A DNA stretch of 64,000 nucleotides from JAHBNG01 sp039028975. Lineage in GTDB: Bacteria > Chloroflexota > Anaerolineae > Caldilineales > Caldilineaceae. Each line of letters begins with the position of its first letter. Positions within the stretch are counted from its first letter, which is position 1. The position numbers and the translations under genes were made by a program. This document shows positions 1-7,359 of the stretch, piece after piece. The notes beneath the pieces are model-generated. The model ran no database searches. It was given only the letters and a program-made list of their open reading frames with translations, and was not told where the DNA came from. The stretch is from positions 27,535 through 91,534 of the forward strand of contig JBCCHB010000057.1 in the NCBI GenBank assembly GCA_039028975.1, written 5' to 3'.

Positions 1-475
1 CATTGGCGTGCTTACGCGTCGAGAAACAGAGGCTCGTATTCTGGCGCCTGTACTCGAGGCGCTAGGCGATCACTTTGGGCGGGAAGAAGTCATCAAAATC
101 GTTCGGGATACGATCATACGAGTGGCTCAGGAGCAGGGCGGTGAGCTAGCCAAACAGATGGGGGGAGACTCTATGGATCACTTTGCGGATTCCCTCCAAT
201 ATTGGACCCAAGATAGCGCGCTAGAAATCGATGTGCTGGAGAAGAATGATGAAACCTTCTCCTTTAACGTGACTCGCTGTCGATATGCAGAGCTTTACAA
301 GGCCTTGGGAATCGCTGATTTAGGTGCGGTCCTCTCTTGCAATCGAGATTATGCCCTGATCGAAGGCTTTAATGGTGATGTGAAGCTGTCTCGCACCCAA
401 ACCATCATGCAAGGCGCCTCTCACTGCGATTTCCGATATAAGTTGGGCAAACAACCCATTAATTTAGTAGAGTAG
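1..475 (+). CDS. L-2-amino-thiazoline-4-carboxylic acid hydrolase-like protein, 5' truncated by window edge
   Basis: The protein resembles the ATC hydrolase family (PF14196), whose founding member opens the thiazoline ring of L-2-aminothiazoline-4-carboxylate on the way to cysteine. Visible family signatures are the CRYAELYKALG stretch, LSCNRDYALIEGFN and the C-terminal TRTQTIMQGASHCDFRYK-like segment with its conserved Cys and His. The frame stays open to the first base of the window. The GTG at base 8 is internal-looking because the family normally has a few residues before the RRETEARI segment, so the true start is probably just outside. The stop is 20 nt before the next gene on the same strand. 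Most members of this family are annotated by similarity only, so the substrate is uncertain. Confidence 0.8.
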   Translation, partial: IGVLTRRETEARILAPVLEALGDHFGREEVIKIVRDTIIRVAQEQGGELAKQMGGDSMDHFADSLQYWTQDSALEIDVLEKNDETFSFNVTRCRYAELYKALGIADLGAVLSCNRDYALIEGFNGDVKLSRTQTIMQGASHCDFRYKLGKQPINLVE

Positions 476-495
476 GCGGGTTCAGGTAGATACGA

Positions 496-1557
496 ATGAG
501 CAGTAGCAAGATACTCCTCGGCCAAATCGCACCGCAACGCAGCACCCAATATGCAGCATTAGCCACTGATTTAGCACCTGCGGAGCTCCTACTTAGCCCC
601 TTTGGTCAACGGATTCAGGCCATTGTGCCTTGTGAGCTAGGGGATCAGACGTATCTACGCATTGAAATGAGTGCGCCACTAACAGACGACGAACGACACA
701 CCCTAGGTACGTTGGCCATGACGAGTGGTTACTTTTTTCTCTACGACCAGATTGGAGAGCGAGAAGGGCCATTTCTCTTACCGATTGAGAGTGGTTTTAT
801 TCCCCAGCAGCCACTAGAGCTGAGTATGGCCCGTCGCTACAAGGGCAAGACCAATGAACTCTTTACCCAGTGGCTCTGCAATATTGCCAAATTTAGCTCA
901 GCTTTTTCCAAAACCAATTGGTCAGATCTGACGGTAATCGATCCGTTGTCAGGCGGTGGTACAACCCTCTTTGTGGCCCTCGTGTTAGGAGCAGGGACTG
1001 TCGCTGGCGTTGAACAGGATCTTCACAATAGTAAATCAACTGCGTCATTTCTGCAGCAATTTGCTCAGGAGAAGCGTATTTCGGCCCGACTCAAAGAAGA
1101 ACGGCTAAAAAAACTGGGTAGGCGTTGGACCGTGTCAGTGGCCCCTATTGTACCAACGACGGACCATGAAGGACTATCCAAAGCAGAGCGGGAGAGAAGG
1201 AGGCAGACGGCGCTCTTTGCTAGCGGCGATACGGTCGATGCTCGTCAACTGCTTCCTGGCATCAAAGCCCATTTGATTGTTACTGATCTGCCCTATGGTA
1301 TTCAGCACGGTAGTAAACACCCAGGACGGATAAGAACCCTATTAGAGGCGGCTTTACCGGTTTGGGCGTCCATGTTGCGACGGGGAGGAACCTTGGTCAT
1401 GGCATGGGATGCAACAACGATATCTAGAAAGCAGATGCACAGTGTAGTTGCAGAAAATTCAGATCTCAGCGTCCTACACGAATCGCCATACGACCAATTT
1501 GAGCATCGAGTCGATCGAGTCATCAAACAGCGTGATGTATTGGTAGCACGTCGTTAA
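496..1557 (+). CDS. Class I SAM-dependent RNA/DNA methyltransferase, TRM11/UPF0020-like
   Basis: The 353-residue protein has a Rossmann-type methyltransferase domain in its second half. Motif I is DPLSGGGTTLFVALVLGAG (about residues 150-168), followed by the acidic GVEQD motif II. The catalytic motif IV is TDLPYGIQHG (about residues 258-267), a [D]LPYG variant of the DPPYG motif typical of N2-guanine tRNA methyltransferases of the TRM11/THUMP group. The N-terminal 130 residues are not obviously a THUMP domain. The start is supported by AGGT about 8 nt upstream of the ATG. It follows the ATC-hydrolase-like gene by 20 nt and may be cotranscribed with it. Base-modifying N-methyltransferase activity is likely; tRNA versus DNA as substrate cannot be decided. 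Confidence 0.75.
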   Translation: MSSSKILLGQIAPQRSTQYAALATDLAPAELLLSPFGQRIQAIVPCELGDQTYLRIEMSAPLTDDERHTLGTLAMTSGYFFLYDQIGEREGPFLLPIESGFIPQQPLELSMARRYKGKTNELFTQWLCNIAKFSSAFSKTNWSDLTVIDPLSGGGTTLFVALVLGAGTVAGVEQDLHNSKSTASFLQQFAQEKRISARLKEERLKKLGRRWTVSVAPIVPTTDHEGLSKAERERRRQTALFASGDTVDARQLLPGIKAHLIVTDLPYGIQHGSKHPGRIRTLLEAALPVWASMLRRGGTLVMAWDATTISRKQMHSVVAENSDLSVLHESPYDQFEHRVDRVIKQRDVLVARR

Positions 1558-1708
1558 GGCTATTCAGAACAAGGAAACCTCTGCCCTCATCTGAGGAGAA
1601 GCTGTATGGAAAGTCATCCTGTTTGTTTACAGTCGCTTGCGACGGAGCGTGCAGCTCGGTTACGGCCGCAAAGCGGCACGAAAGCCTAAAGGAAGGAACC
1701 AACATCAC

Positions 1709-1737
1709 TTGGCACGAGAATTTAACTGTGCTATAAT
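1709..1737 (+). promoter_or_regulatory. Sigma-70-type promoter for the BFN-domain gene
   Basis: A -35 box TTGGCA (1709-1714) and a consensus -10 box TATAAT (1732-1737) are separated by the optimal 17 bp. The expected transcription start near 1744 leaves a leader of about 100 nt before the ATG at 1848. Bases 1558-1708 upstream are gene-free and contain short GC-rich hairpins such as GCCGC-AAA-GCGGC. Confidence 0.75.
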
Positions 1738-1847
1738 CTTCCCATGTGACCAGTTTTTGCCCTGATATGCCTGAGCCAAAATGTTTGTTTATCTCTTCTC
1801 AGGCCTAAATTCGATAAACCAGCATAGAGTTGGTGGAGATGAGTAAT

Positions 1848-2381
1848 ATGATCGAGGTAACTATTGATAGCATCCGTGTCAGCTTGATGAGTCATCATCG
1901 TATTGTGGTGCTAAAGGAAGAAGACGGTGAACGTTTACTTCCTATTTGGATAGGTCCATTTGAGGCTGACGCGATTACGATTCAGCTTCAAGGAATGGAT
2001 GCAACCCGCCCTCTGACTCATGATCTGCTCAAGACCATTATTGAGACGTTGGGGGCTGAGGTTTTGAACATTGTTGTGACAGGCTTGGAGACTGCTACAT
2101 TTTATGCCAAAATTGTCATGGATTTGGATGGTGACACCATTGAGATAGATAGCCGTCCCAGCGATGCCATTGCTTTGGCTGTGCGAGTCAATGCGCCCAT
2201 CTATGTAGCCGAAGATGTTATGGATCAAGCGAGTATTGAACCGGGTGAAGAGATGAGCTTGAATGATCCTCAGAATGAATTCACAGAGTCGGATGAGCCA
2301 GGTGGTGAGGATATTGGCGTCTTCAAGGATCTAATCGAAGGCCTTGATCTAGACGACCCCTTGGGCAGCACAAACCCTTAA
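1848..2381 (+). CDS. Bifunctional nuclease (BFN, DUF151) domain protein
   Basis: The 177-residue protein opens with the BFN/DUF151 signature (MIEVTIDSIRVSLM) and contains the conserved LPIWIGPFEADAI segment and the SRPSDAIALAVR motif near residues 105-116. The family (PF02577) is found across bacteria and plants; plant BFN1 has RNase and DNase activity, but the bacterial role is poorly defined. An acidic tail of about 45 residues follows the domain. I chose the ATG at 1848 because GGAG at 1835-1838 sits 9 nt upstream; TTG, GTG and ATG codons further 5' lack correct spacing. The gene has its own promoter (1709-1737) and ends before a strong intrinsic terminator. Confidence 0.85.
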   Translation: MIEVTIDSIRVSLMSHHRIVVLKEEDGERLLPIWIGPFEADAITIQLQGMDATRPLTHDLLKTIIETLGAEVLNIVVTGLETATFYAKIVMDLDGDTIEIDSRPSDAIALAVRVNAPIYVAEDVMDQASIEPGEEMSLNDPQNEFTESDEPGGEDIGVFKDLIEGLDLDDPLGSTNP

Positions 2382-2479
2382 CTGCTGCTGCAAAATGATA
2401 GACCATCTCTTCTAAATAGAAGTTGGTTTTGCGCTGTAGGCGTATTTTGGCCTATGCGCGCCAAGCCAACTCATTAATT

Positions 2480-2507
2480 GAGGTTGCCATATGGCGACCT
2501 CTTTTTT
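2480..2507 (+). terminator. Rho-independent terminator after the BFN-domain gene
   Basis: A GC-rich stem (GAGGTTGCC pairing with GGCGACCTC around an ATAT loop, one mismatch or wobble, 2480-2501) is followed directly by six T residues. It lies about 100 nt after the BFN stop and 18 nt before the convergent upp stop. The T tract is only on the plus-strand side. Confidence 0.85.
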
Positions 2508-2524
2508 GTATTAAGGATGGGTGC

Positions 2525-3175
2525 TTAGGCTGTCCCAAACTGACGATCGCCTGCATCGCCTAATCCAGGCCAAATAAAGCCCTCTGGGAAGGGATCGCTC
2601 TCATCGGTCAGTCGTTCATCAACGGCTGCAACATGAATGTCTATATCCGGATGCAGAGCATGGAGTGCAGCAATCCCCTCTGGTGCAGCGATTACACCGA
2701 CGAACTTAATCCGCTGAACACCCCAACGCTTCAAAACTTCTACGGCCGCAATAGCCGAACCGCCCGTTGCTAACATAGGATCTAACAACAAGCAGAGTTG
2801 AACAGTTGGCGCAACCGGCAGTTTATTGTAATACTCAACAGGCTGTAGCGTCTCCTCGTCTCGGTACAAGCCTAGGTGCCAAACTTCAGCCTGCGGCATC
2901 ATACTCCATGCACCATCGACCATGCCCAAACCAGCCCGTAGGATTGGCACAAGCCCAATTTTTTCGGCCAAAAGAGCAGCAACGGTTTCGGTCAGTGGTG
3001 TTTCTATCGTGGTGGGTTCCAAAGGTAAATCCGCCGTGGCCTCATAGCAGAGCATCATAGAAAGTTCACTAATTAATTCGCGAAATTTCTTGGGATCAGT
3101 GCTCTTTCGCCGCAACAGGCTCAGCTTGTGCTGAATCAGAGGATGACTAGATGGGTAGACATTTGATGCGTCCAA
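2525..3175 (-). CDS. upp: Uracil phosphoribosyltransferase
   Basis: UPRTase salvages uracil by condensing it with PRPP to UMP in the cytosol. The 216-residue length is normal for Upp. The PRPP-binding loop is seen as LLLDPMLATGGSAIAA (about residues 128-143), the N-terminal SSHPLIQHKLSLLRRKST segment is typical, and the uracil-binding C-terminal GFIWPGLGDAGDRQFGT motif is intact. A -10-like TATAAT (complement of 3211-3216) lies about 35 nt upstream of the start without a convincing -35 box. The gene stands alone and converges with the BFN gene. Assignment is firm. Confidence 0.96.
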   Translation of the reverse strand: MDASNVYPSSHPLIQHKLSLLRRKSTDPKKFRELISELSMMLCYEATADLPLEPTTIETPLTETVAALLAEKIGLVPILRAGLGMVDGAWSMMPQAEVWHLGLYRDEETLQPVEYYNKLPVAPTVQLCLLLDPMLATGGSAIAAVEVLKRWGVQRIKFVGVIAAPEGIAALHALHPDIDIHVAAVDERLTDESDPFPEGFIWPGLGDAGDRQFGTA

Positions 3176-3263
3176 GTAATTTTCCTTTGTCGTCGAATTT
3201 TCTGCGCGAAATTATAGCTGCTTCTACACAGAAGAACAGATTATTTGTTGTATGATATACTAT

Positions 3264-3389
3264 ATCAGTAGATCGCAGCAACGCTGTGAAATGTCATCTT
3301 GAAGAGGAACGATGAGAAATCTTTCTCCTGTCGCCCACTTAAGGTTTCTCTTCATACTTCGTCGGAATGACACATTGCGATCTACTGAT
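3264..3389. repeat. MITE-like element bounded by a perfect 14-bp inverted repeat (ATCAGTAGATCGCA)
   Basis: ATCAGTAGATCGCA (3264-3277) is repeated in perfect inversion at 3376-3389. Between them is a second, imperfect palindrome of the widespread GTCATnnnGA...TCGGAATGAC type. The 126-bp element encodes nothing and looks like a miniature mobile element or a REP sequence. The rest of the gene-free stretch 3176-3796 holds further AGTAGATC/GATCTACTG fragments (around 3612) and low-information DNA; I see no gene in it. Confidence 0.7.
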
Positions 3390-3796
3390 ACTAATTGGCT
3401 CACAACGGGGCAATCCAAAATTTTAGTGGGAACGCGGAATGAGCACTCTCGAATGCGGCGTGTACTCGAATAATCCGGCGTAAGAGATTACACGCAGTAG
3501 GATTTCTCGAAGTGAACTGTCGAGTACAGATTTCTCGTCGTCCCACCGTCGTATTGCAGCTCGTGAAACGGTTGCGAAGCAACGCTATAGCCAAACAAAA
3601 TGACGGATTTTGATCTACTGCCATGAAAACAACAAAGGTAAAAAGATTAGAAAGATTAAGAATCTGCGCAATCTCCTAAATCTTTGTTCGGTTTTCATTC
3701 CCTGTGGCGCAGCCTCTTACATGTTGTGGCGCAGCCACTTACATGTTTCACTACTAGAGTATAAATGAGGGCGCAGTTTACTTGCGCTGAGGCCAT

Positions 3797-4162
3797 CTAG
3801 CGACCGCGACGACTTAGACGCTCAACCTCTCGCTGGCAGGGTACACAAAGTGTAGCATCCGGCTTAATCTCCAAACGCTCAGGTTCGATTGGTTCACCAC
3901 ACCGGTCGCAAATTCCATACTGTCCCTTCTGCATAGATTGCAGAGCAGCATCAATGTTATTTACCTTGCGTTCAAGAACAGCAATTAGAGCAGCATTTTT
4001 CTCGCGTTCAGAGACTTCAGAGTCACCTTCTTCTGGATCAATGTCGACCTCAGCCAGCATAAACTCACGCAATTTGCTCAGCTCGGATTCCGCCTTAGCG
4101 CGCTCGGATAATAACTCCTTCTCCTTCAGTTTAGATAATTCTTCTTGGTTATTGGGGGCCAC
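3797..4162 (-). CDS. TraR/DksA-family C4 zinc-finger protein
   Basis: The 121-residue protein has a helical, coiled-coil-prone N-terminal part (residues 1-85, Lys/Glu rich) and a C-terminal four-cysteine zinc finger formed by CDRCG and CVPC with the family's GxCxxCGxPI and RLEIKPDATLC context. DksA/TraR proteins bind the secondary channel of RNA polymerase and modulate initiation, often with ppGpp. Acidic tip residues (DIDPEEGD near residue 41) could be the functional loop. It is divergent from ruvB across about 210 bp. Many bacteria carry several such paralogues, so it is not safely named dksA. Confidence 0.85.
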   Translation of the reverse strand: MAPNNQEELSKLKEKELLSERAKAESELSKLREFMLAEVDIDPEEGDSEVSEREKNAALIAVLERKVNNIDAALQSMQKGQYGICDRCGEPIEPERLEIKPDATLCVPCQREVERLSRRGR

Positions 4163-4285
4163 GAATTCACCTCATTCTTACATAAAATATGATTACTCAA
4201 AAATACAAAATATCAGACAGGTTATAGCAGCTTTTTGTCAAAAGGTCAAGCATCGTCGCAAGAATAAAGCATTTTTGACATAATC

Positions 4286-4294
4286 TGATATAAT
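4286..4294 (+). promoter_or_regulatory. Extended -10 promoter element for ruvB
   Basis: TGATATAAT at 4286-4294 is a TGn-TATAAT extended -10 element 80 nt upstream of the ruvB ATG. The nearby TTGACA (4275-4280) is only 8 bp away and cannot serve as its -35 box, so extended -10 recognition is the more likely reading. Confidence 0.5.
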
Positions 4295-4373
4295 AAGGGC
4301 AAATAGAACATCCGTGCAAATTTGGCACGACGCCAAGTTTGTTGAACAAGATTCAATGATGGGAACTTAAGAA

Positions 4374-5474
4374 ATGGCTGATGAGCGGACCCACCATAGT
4401 CCTCACAATCCGACGGCTGACTCTCCGCCGCAGAGGAGCAAACCTGATAATTCGCCCGACCGCACTGTCTCTGGTGAGGAGCAGATCGGCGATAAACAGG
4501 TTGATCATGCATTGCGTCCTCGTACGCTCAAAGAGATGATTGGCCAGGAGAGGTTGCGAGAAAAGATGCAAATTCTCGTAACTGCTGCTCGCCAACGCGG
4601 AGAGGCCCTGGATCATGTACTGTTATATGGGCCGCCGGGTCTTGGCAAAACTACCCTTAGCCACGTATTGGCCAATGAAATGGATGGCAACCTTAAAGTT
4701 TCTGCCGGTCCAGCCATCGAAAAGGCGGGTGACTTAGCTGCAATTCTCACCAGCTTACGCCAAGGGGACATTCTCTTCATTGATGAAATCCACCGCCTGC
4801 GCAGTGCCGTAGAAGAGGTGCTCTACCCTGCCATGGAAGATTTCTCTCTCAATATTGTTGTTGGCAGCGGACCTGGCGCACGGAATATCCAGTTGAGCTT
4901 ACCCAAATTTACGGTGGTTGGGGCCACCACCCGTTTGGCCATGCTTACATCCCCCCTACGCGCCCGCTTTGGCGTGGTTGAGCGTTTCGACTTTTATGAG
5001 GTTCATGCTTTACAAGAGATCATTACACGGGCGGCAGCTCTGCTTCAGACTGAAATTGACGAAGAAGGGGCCTATGAGGTTGCCAAGCGCTCTCGAGGAA
5101 CACCCCGTATTGCACTCCGTCTGCTGCGTAGGGTGCGGGATTATGCCCAGGTGCGTGGTGATGGAACTGTTAATCTGGATATAGCGAAGCTGGCTCTAGC
5201 CATGCAGGATGTTGATGAGATTGGTCTAGATGACTTAGATAGGCGGGTTTTGGACACGATCATCATGAAGTTTAATGGTGGCCCGGTAGGGCTAGACACG
5301 TTGGCAGCAAGCATCAGTGAGGAAGGGGATACGATTATGGATGTAGTGGAGCCTTATCTGCTTCAGCATGGCTTTATCGACCGGACACGCAGTGGACGAG
5401 TGGCGACTCGGGCGGCTTATGAGCACATGCGCGTTCCCTATCCGGATATACCAAAGCAGGCTGGGTTATTTTAA
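4374..5474 (+). CDS. ruvB: Holliday junction branch migration ATPase RuvB
   Basis: RuvB is the AAA+ motor that drives Holliday junction branch migration with RuvA during recombination repair. The 366-residue protein has a non-conserved N-terminal extension of about 45 residues, then LRPRTLKEMIGQ, Walker A GPPGLGKTT (about 86-94), Walker B LFIDEIHRL (about 134-142), sensor 1 GATTR, the arginine-finger region TSPLRARFG and a C-terminal winged helix (GLDTLAASISEEGDTI, then RTRSGRVATRAAYEH). All catalytic motifs are intact. ruvA and ruvC are not adjacent. The stop codon lies inside a dispersed 3'-end repeat that carries a nested palindrome (5472-5634). Confidence 0.97.
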   Translation: MADERTHHSPHNPTADSPPQRSKPDNSPDRTVSGEEQIGDKQVDHALRPRTLKEMIGQERLREKMQILVTAARQRGEALDHVLLYGPPGLGKTTLSHVLANEMDGNLKVSAGPAIEKAGDLAAILTSLRQGDILFIDEIHRLRSAVEEVLYPAMEDFSLNIVVGSGPGARNIQLSLPKFTVVGATTRLAMLTSPLRARFGVVERFDFYEVHALQEIITRAAALLQTEIDEEGAYEVAKRSRGTPRIALRLLRRVRDYAQVRGDGTVNLDIAKLALAMQDVDEIGLDDLDRRVLDTIIMKFNGGPVGLDTLAASISEEGDTIMDVVEPYLLQHGFIDRTRSGRVATRAAYEHMRVPYPDIPKQAGLF

Positions 5475-5634
5475 GCACGAGAATCAATTATACTCGGCTC
5501 CGTTTGAAAACACGAGTTTGGTCACTCTGGTAGAGCATCGGAAAACTCCTGTTTTCAAAACGACCGCAGTATAGTTTGGTCATTTGATGGGGCTACGCCC
5601 GAGTGAAACGCGCGATTTGTTTGCGACTCACTCC
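5472..5634 (+). repeat. 3'-end-associated repeat after ruvB, interrupted by the nested palindrome
   Basis: The sequence starting at the ruvB stop (TTTTAAGCACGAGAAT) and resuming after 5573 (GGTCATTTGATGGGGCTACG, then a CGAGTGAAACGCGCG core) matches the elements found directly after three other stop codons (see 10005, 22901 and 25676). Here the element is split by the ~85-bp palindrome at 5489-5573, which looks like an insertion. The copy ends near GTTTGCGACTCACTCC. Confidence 0.65.
5489..5573. repeat. ~85-bp MITE-like palindrome (family with TTTGAAAAC arms), copy A
   Basis: The left end TATACTCGGCTCCGTTTGAA and the right end TTTTCAAAACGACCGCAGTA, followed by TA, are imperfect inverted repeats of about 22 bp. 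The core contains CTCTGGTAGAG. Related copies lie at 19436-19521, 19704-19790 and 33917-33995, and solo ends occur near 24157, 33052 and 54472. It has no coding capacity. Confidence 0.7.
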
Positions 5635-5659
5635 ATACTCAAGACCGCTAGTTAACTGG

Positions 5660-6487
5660 CTATGAGTCTAGACCACTCTCTTGGGCAAGATAGAGTGCTT
5701 GGAGATTCAGCAGATGTCGCTCCTCCGATAGTGACGATGAGCGGGTCGATGGCAACAGGGAGTCACTCAACGAGAGCAGCGTTGCCAAGCCATCTTCTTC
5801 TTGGCCGGTAGTTGCCTCTACAACCCGTTGTAGGGCGTGTATATACGCCACATCGGCAGCCAGACGCCCCATGACGTCAACGGCATCACTTACAGCCGTA
5901 CCACACTGCGGAATCATTAGTTGGAAATGCTGATTTTTGACTAATGAGGCCAAGAAACGTAAGGCATTCAGTACATCGTCCCCGTCCGTGTGATCAGCAA
6001 TAAGAGGCAGGAGCGCATCACTACCCAATACCCCGCTACAGACAATGCCTAAAGTAGGCAGATGGATAATCGTGCCGGCTTGAAAGGAGTGGAGATCTAA
6101 GAAATGGTCGCCAATACGGATGTGGGCAACCCCACCAGCTTGGGTCTGGACTTGAGGGAAGGTCAGTGATGGACTCTCTGTGGCAAGAGGTGTTGTATAT
6201 AGGGCAGCTACATTCCCCTCTAGCCGAAAACGTTCAACAGCATCACGAGGCGGATCAATGAGTAGCAGCTCAGTCGTCTCTTGTGGTCCTTGTTCGTCCA
6301 AAGAGAGGGTAAATTGAATGGACGAAGCCAAAGCAGGGCCTCGCTCTTGTCCCAGCACAAAGAGAGTATTCTGGGGAGGAGTTCCCTGAGCATACAGTTC
6401 AACATGTTCATAAAGCTGCTGAATCTGAATCGGCTCAGGGTCTGGCGAGATACCAGATGGACTTATAGGAAGCTCAGTCGAATTCAT
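5660..6487 (-). CDS. Conserved hypothetical protein, possibly a metallo-beta-lactamase fold lacking metal ligands
   Basis: The 275-residue protein is the last gene of the DUF1257/DUF2997 operon, and its ATG overlaps the stop of the preceding gene as ATGA (6484-6487). I do not recognise a firm family. The middle part (about residues 120-165: IRIGDHFLDLHSFQAGTII, then an LPTLGIVCSGVLGSD stretch) resembles the second half of a metallo-beta-lactamase fold, where the text would read '...HTPGHTPG...LFSGD', but the His/Asp ligands are missing. The N-terminus is Pro-rich and the last 90 residues are predicted helical. No signal peptide or membrane segment is seen. The function is unknown; tight coupling suggests it works with the small proteins upstream. 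Confidence 0.6.
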   Translation of the reverse strand: MNSTELPISPSGISPDPEPIQIQQLYEHVELYAQGTPPQNTLFVLGQERGPALASSIQFTLSLDEQGPQETTELLLIDPPRDAVERFRLEGNVAALYTTPLATESPSLTFPQVQTQAGGVAHIRIGDHFLDLHSFQAGTIIHLPTLGIVCSGVLGSDALLPLIADHTDGDDVLNALRFLASLVKNQHFQLMIPQCGTAVSDAVDVMGRLAADVAYIHALQRVVEATTGQEEDGLATLLSLSDSLLPSTRSSSLSEERHLLNLQALYLAQESGLDS

Positions 6488-6717
6488 TCGGCGTTCAGGG
6501 TGAGACCAATTTTTTGCAGTCTCTCGGCCAATTCGGCAGGCATATCCGCCACGACGATCTCACCGTTGGGCAAGAGGTAAATTTCTGTTTCAGTTGGAAA
6601 GAGGCTGGTAAAGGGTGCGACAGGCAGGTCTGCCGTACCATTCTTCCGGTCAACCGAATCATTCAGAGTTAAAGTGGTCTGTTTTATAGGAGTCATAGCG
6701 TCTCGAATCTCGCTCAC
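6484..6717 (-). CDS. Small hypothetical protein of the DUF1257/DUF2997 operon
   Basis: This 77-residue ORF starts with GTG three nucleotides after the DUF2997 stop, with GGAG about 11 nt upstream. It ends in an ATGA overlap with the 275-residue gene. It has no recognised domain; the C-terminal half (ETEIYLLPNGEIVVADMPAE) looks like a small beta-hairpin plus helix. The exact spacing in a four-gene operon supports it as a real, translationally coupled gene. An internal ATG at 6696 is an alternative start. Confidence 0.6.
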   Translation of the reverse strand: MSEIRDAMTPIKQTTLTLNDSVDRKNGTADLPVAPFTSLFPTETEIYLLPNGEIVVADMPAELAERLQKIGLTLNAE

Positions 6718-6720
6718 AGA

Positions 6721-6915
6721 TCAATTTTCTCCAATTGAGATTTGGACATCTTGACCAAAGTCATAATACTCGCCGGTCTTTTCTTCTACTTCAACACGGC
6801 CAAGCTGCTCCAATAGCTGGCTGATCGATTCGCAGCCACTGCCCTTGATGCCCTTGATTGTGTACTCAACGCTCCCATCAGGGTGAACTAAGATTTCGAT
6901 CTCTTCTCTTTGCAT
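6721..6915 (-). CDS. DUF2997 family protein
   Basis: The 64-residue protein matches the DUF2997 pattern: an EIEILVHPDGSVEYTIKGIKG beta segment, then a conserved Cys in GSGCESISQLLEQLG and an acidic C-terminus. Members occur in cyanobacteria, plastid-bearing lineages and Chloroflexota, usually beside DUF1257. The biochemical role is unknown. GAGG lies 5 nt before the ATG and the gene begins 12 nt after the DUF1257 stop. Confidence 0.8.
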   Translation of the reverse strand: MQREEIEILVHPDGSVEYTIKGIKGSGCESISQLLEQLGRVEVEEKTGEYYDFGQDVQISIGEN

Positions 6916-6927
6916 AGTATCCTCAAC

Positions 6928-7302
6928 CTATTGCCAACGGCGTACAGTCAGCCGAATAACCTGATCCGCGCCCACTGTCTCTTCAACAAGATCAAATCCA
7001 GCCTGTTCGGTCTCACGCAGCACAATCCGATAGGCGTACCGTTGTTGGATCGATTCGACCGTTTTCTGAATGCCATGCATCTGCATATCATCGCCGATCA
7101 CTTCCAGCAGACCATCTTCTTTTTGGCGGAAACCAAAATGAGCACCCGGCTTTCGCACCAATACAGGGACTAGCTCTTTGTGACCACTATAAATATGCTT
7201 ATATTGCTGGTTGGCTTCATACGGGATACTCAGATCATCTAACGCTTCCATGACGATATCAGCATCTCGCAGTTCGGTATTTATCTTGACAAATTTTGAC
7301 AT
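6928..7302 (-). CDS. DUF1257 (Ycf35-like) family protein
   Basis: The 124-residue protein begins MSKFVKINTELRDADIVMEAL and contains the family's FGFRQKEDGLLEVIGDDM-like segment and a C-terminal YAYRIVLRETEQAGFDLVEE stretch. The family is known as Ycf35 in plastid genomes; no activity is established. It has a strong ribosome binding site (GGAGG 7 nt upstream) and leads the operon DUF1257, DUF2997, 77-aa protein, 275-aa protein. It begins 57 nt after the glcF stop, so readthrough from the glc genes is possible. Confidence 0.82.
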   Translation of the reverse strand: MSKFVKINTELRDADIVMEALDDLSIPYEANQQYKHIYSGHKELVPVLVRKPGAHFGFRQKEDGLLEVIGDDMQMHGIQKTVESIQQRYAYRIVLRETEQAGFDLVEETVGADQVIRLTVRRWQ

Positions 7303-7359
7303 TTTCTGCCTCCGGAGGAGAGTATATAAATACGATACGTAATCGGTATTCGGTTATGA

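Noticed and set aside
4275..4294. TTGACA plus TATAAT upstream of ruvB as a classical promoter
   Set aside because: The spacer is only 8 bp; the TATAAT was kept as an extended -10 element instead.
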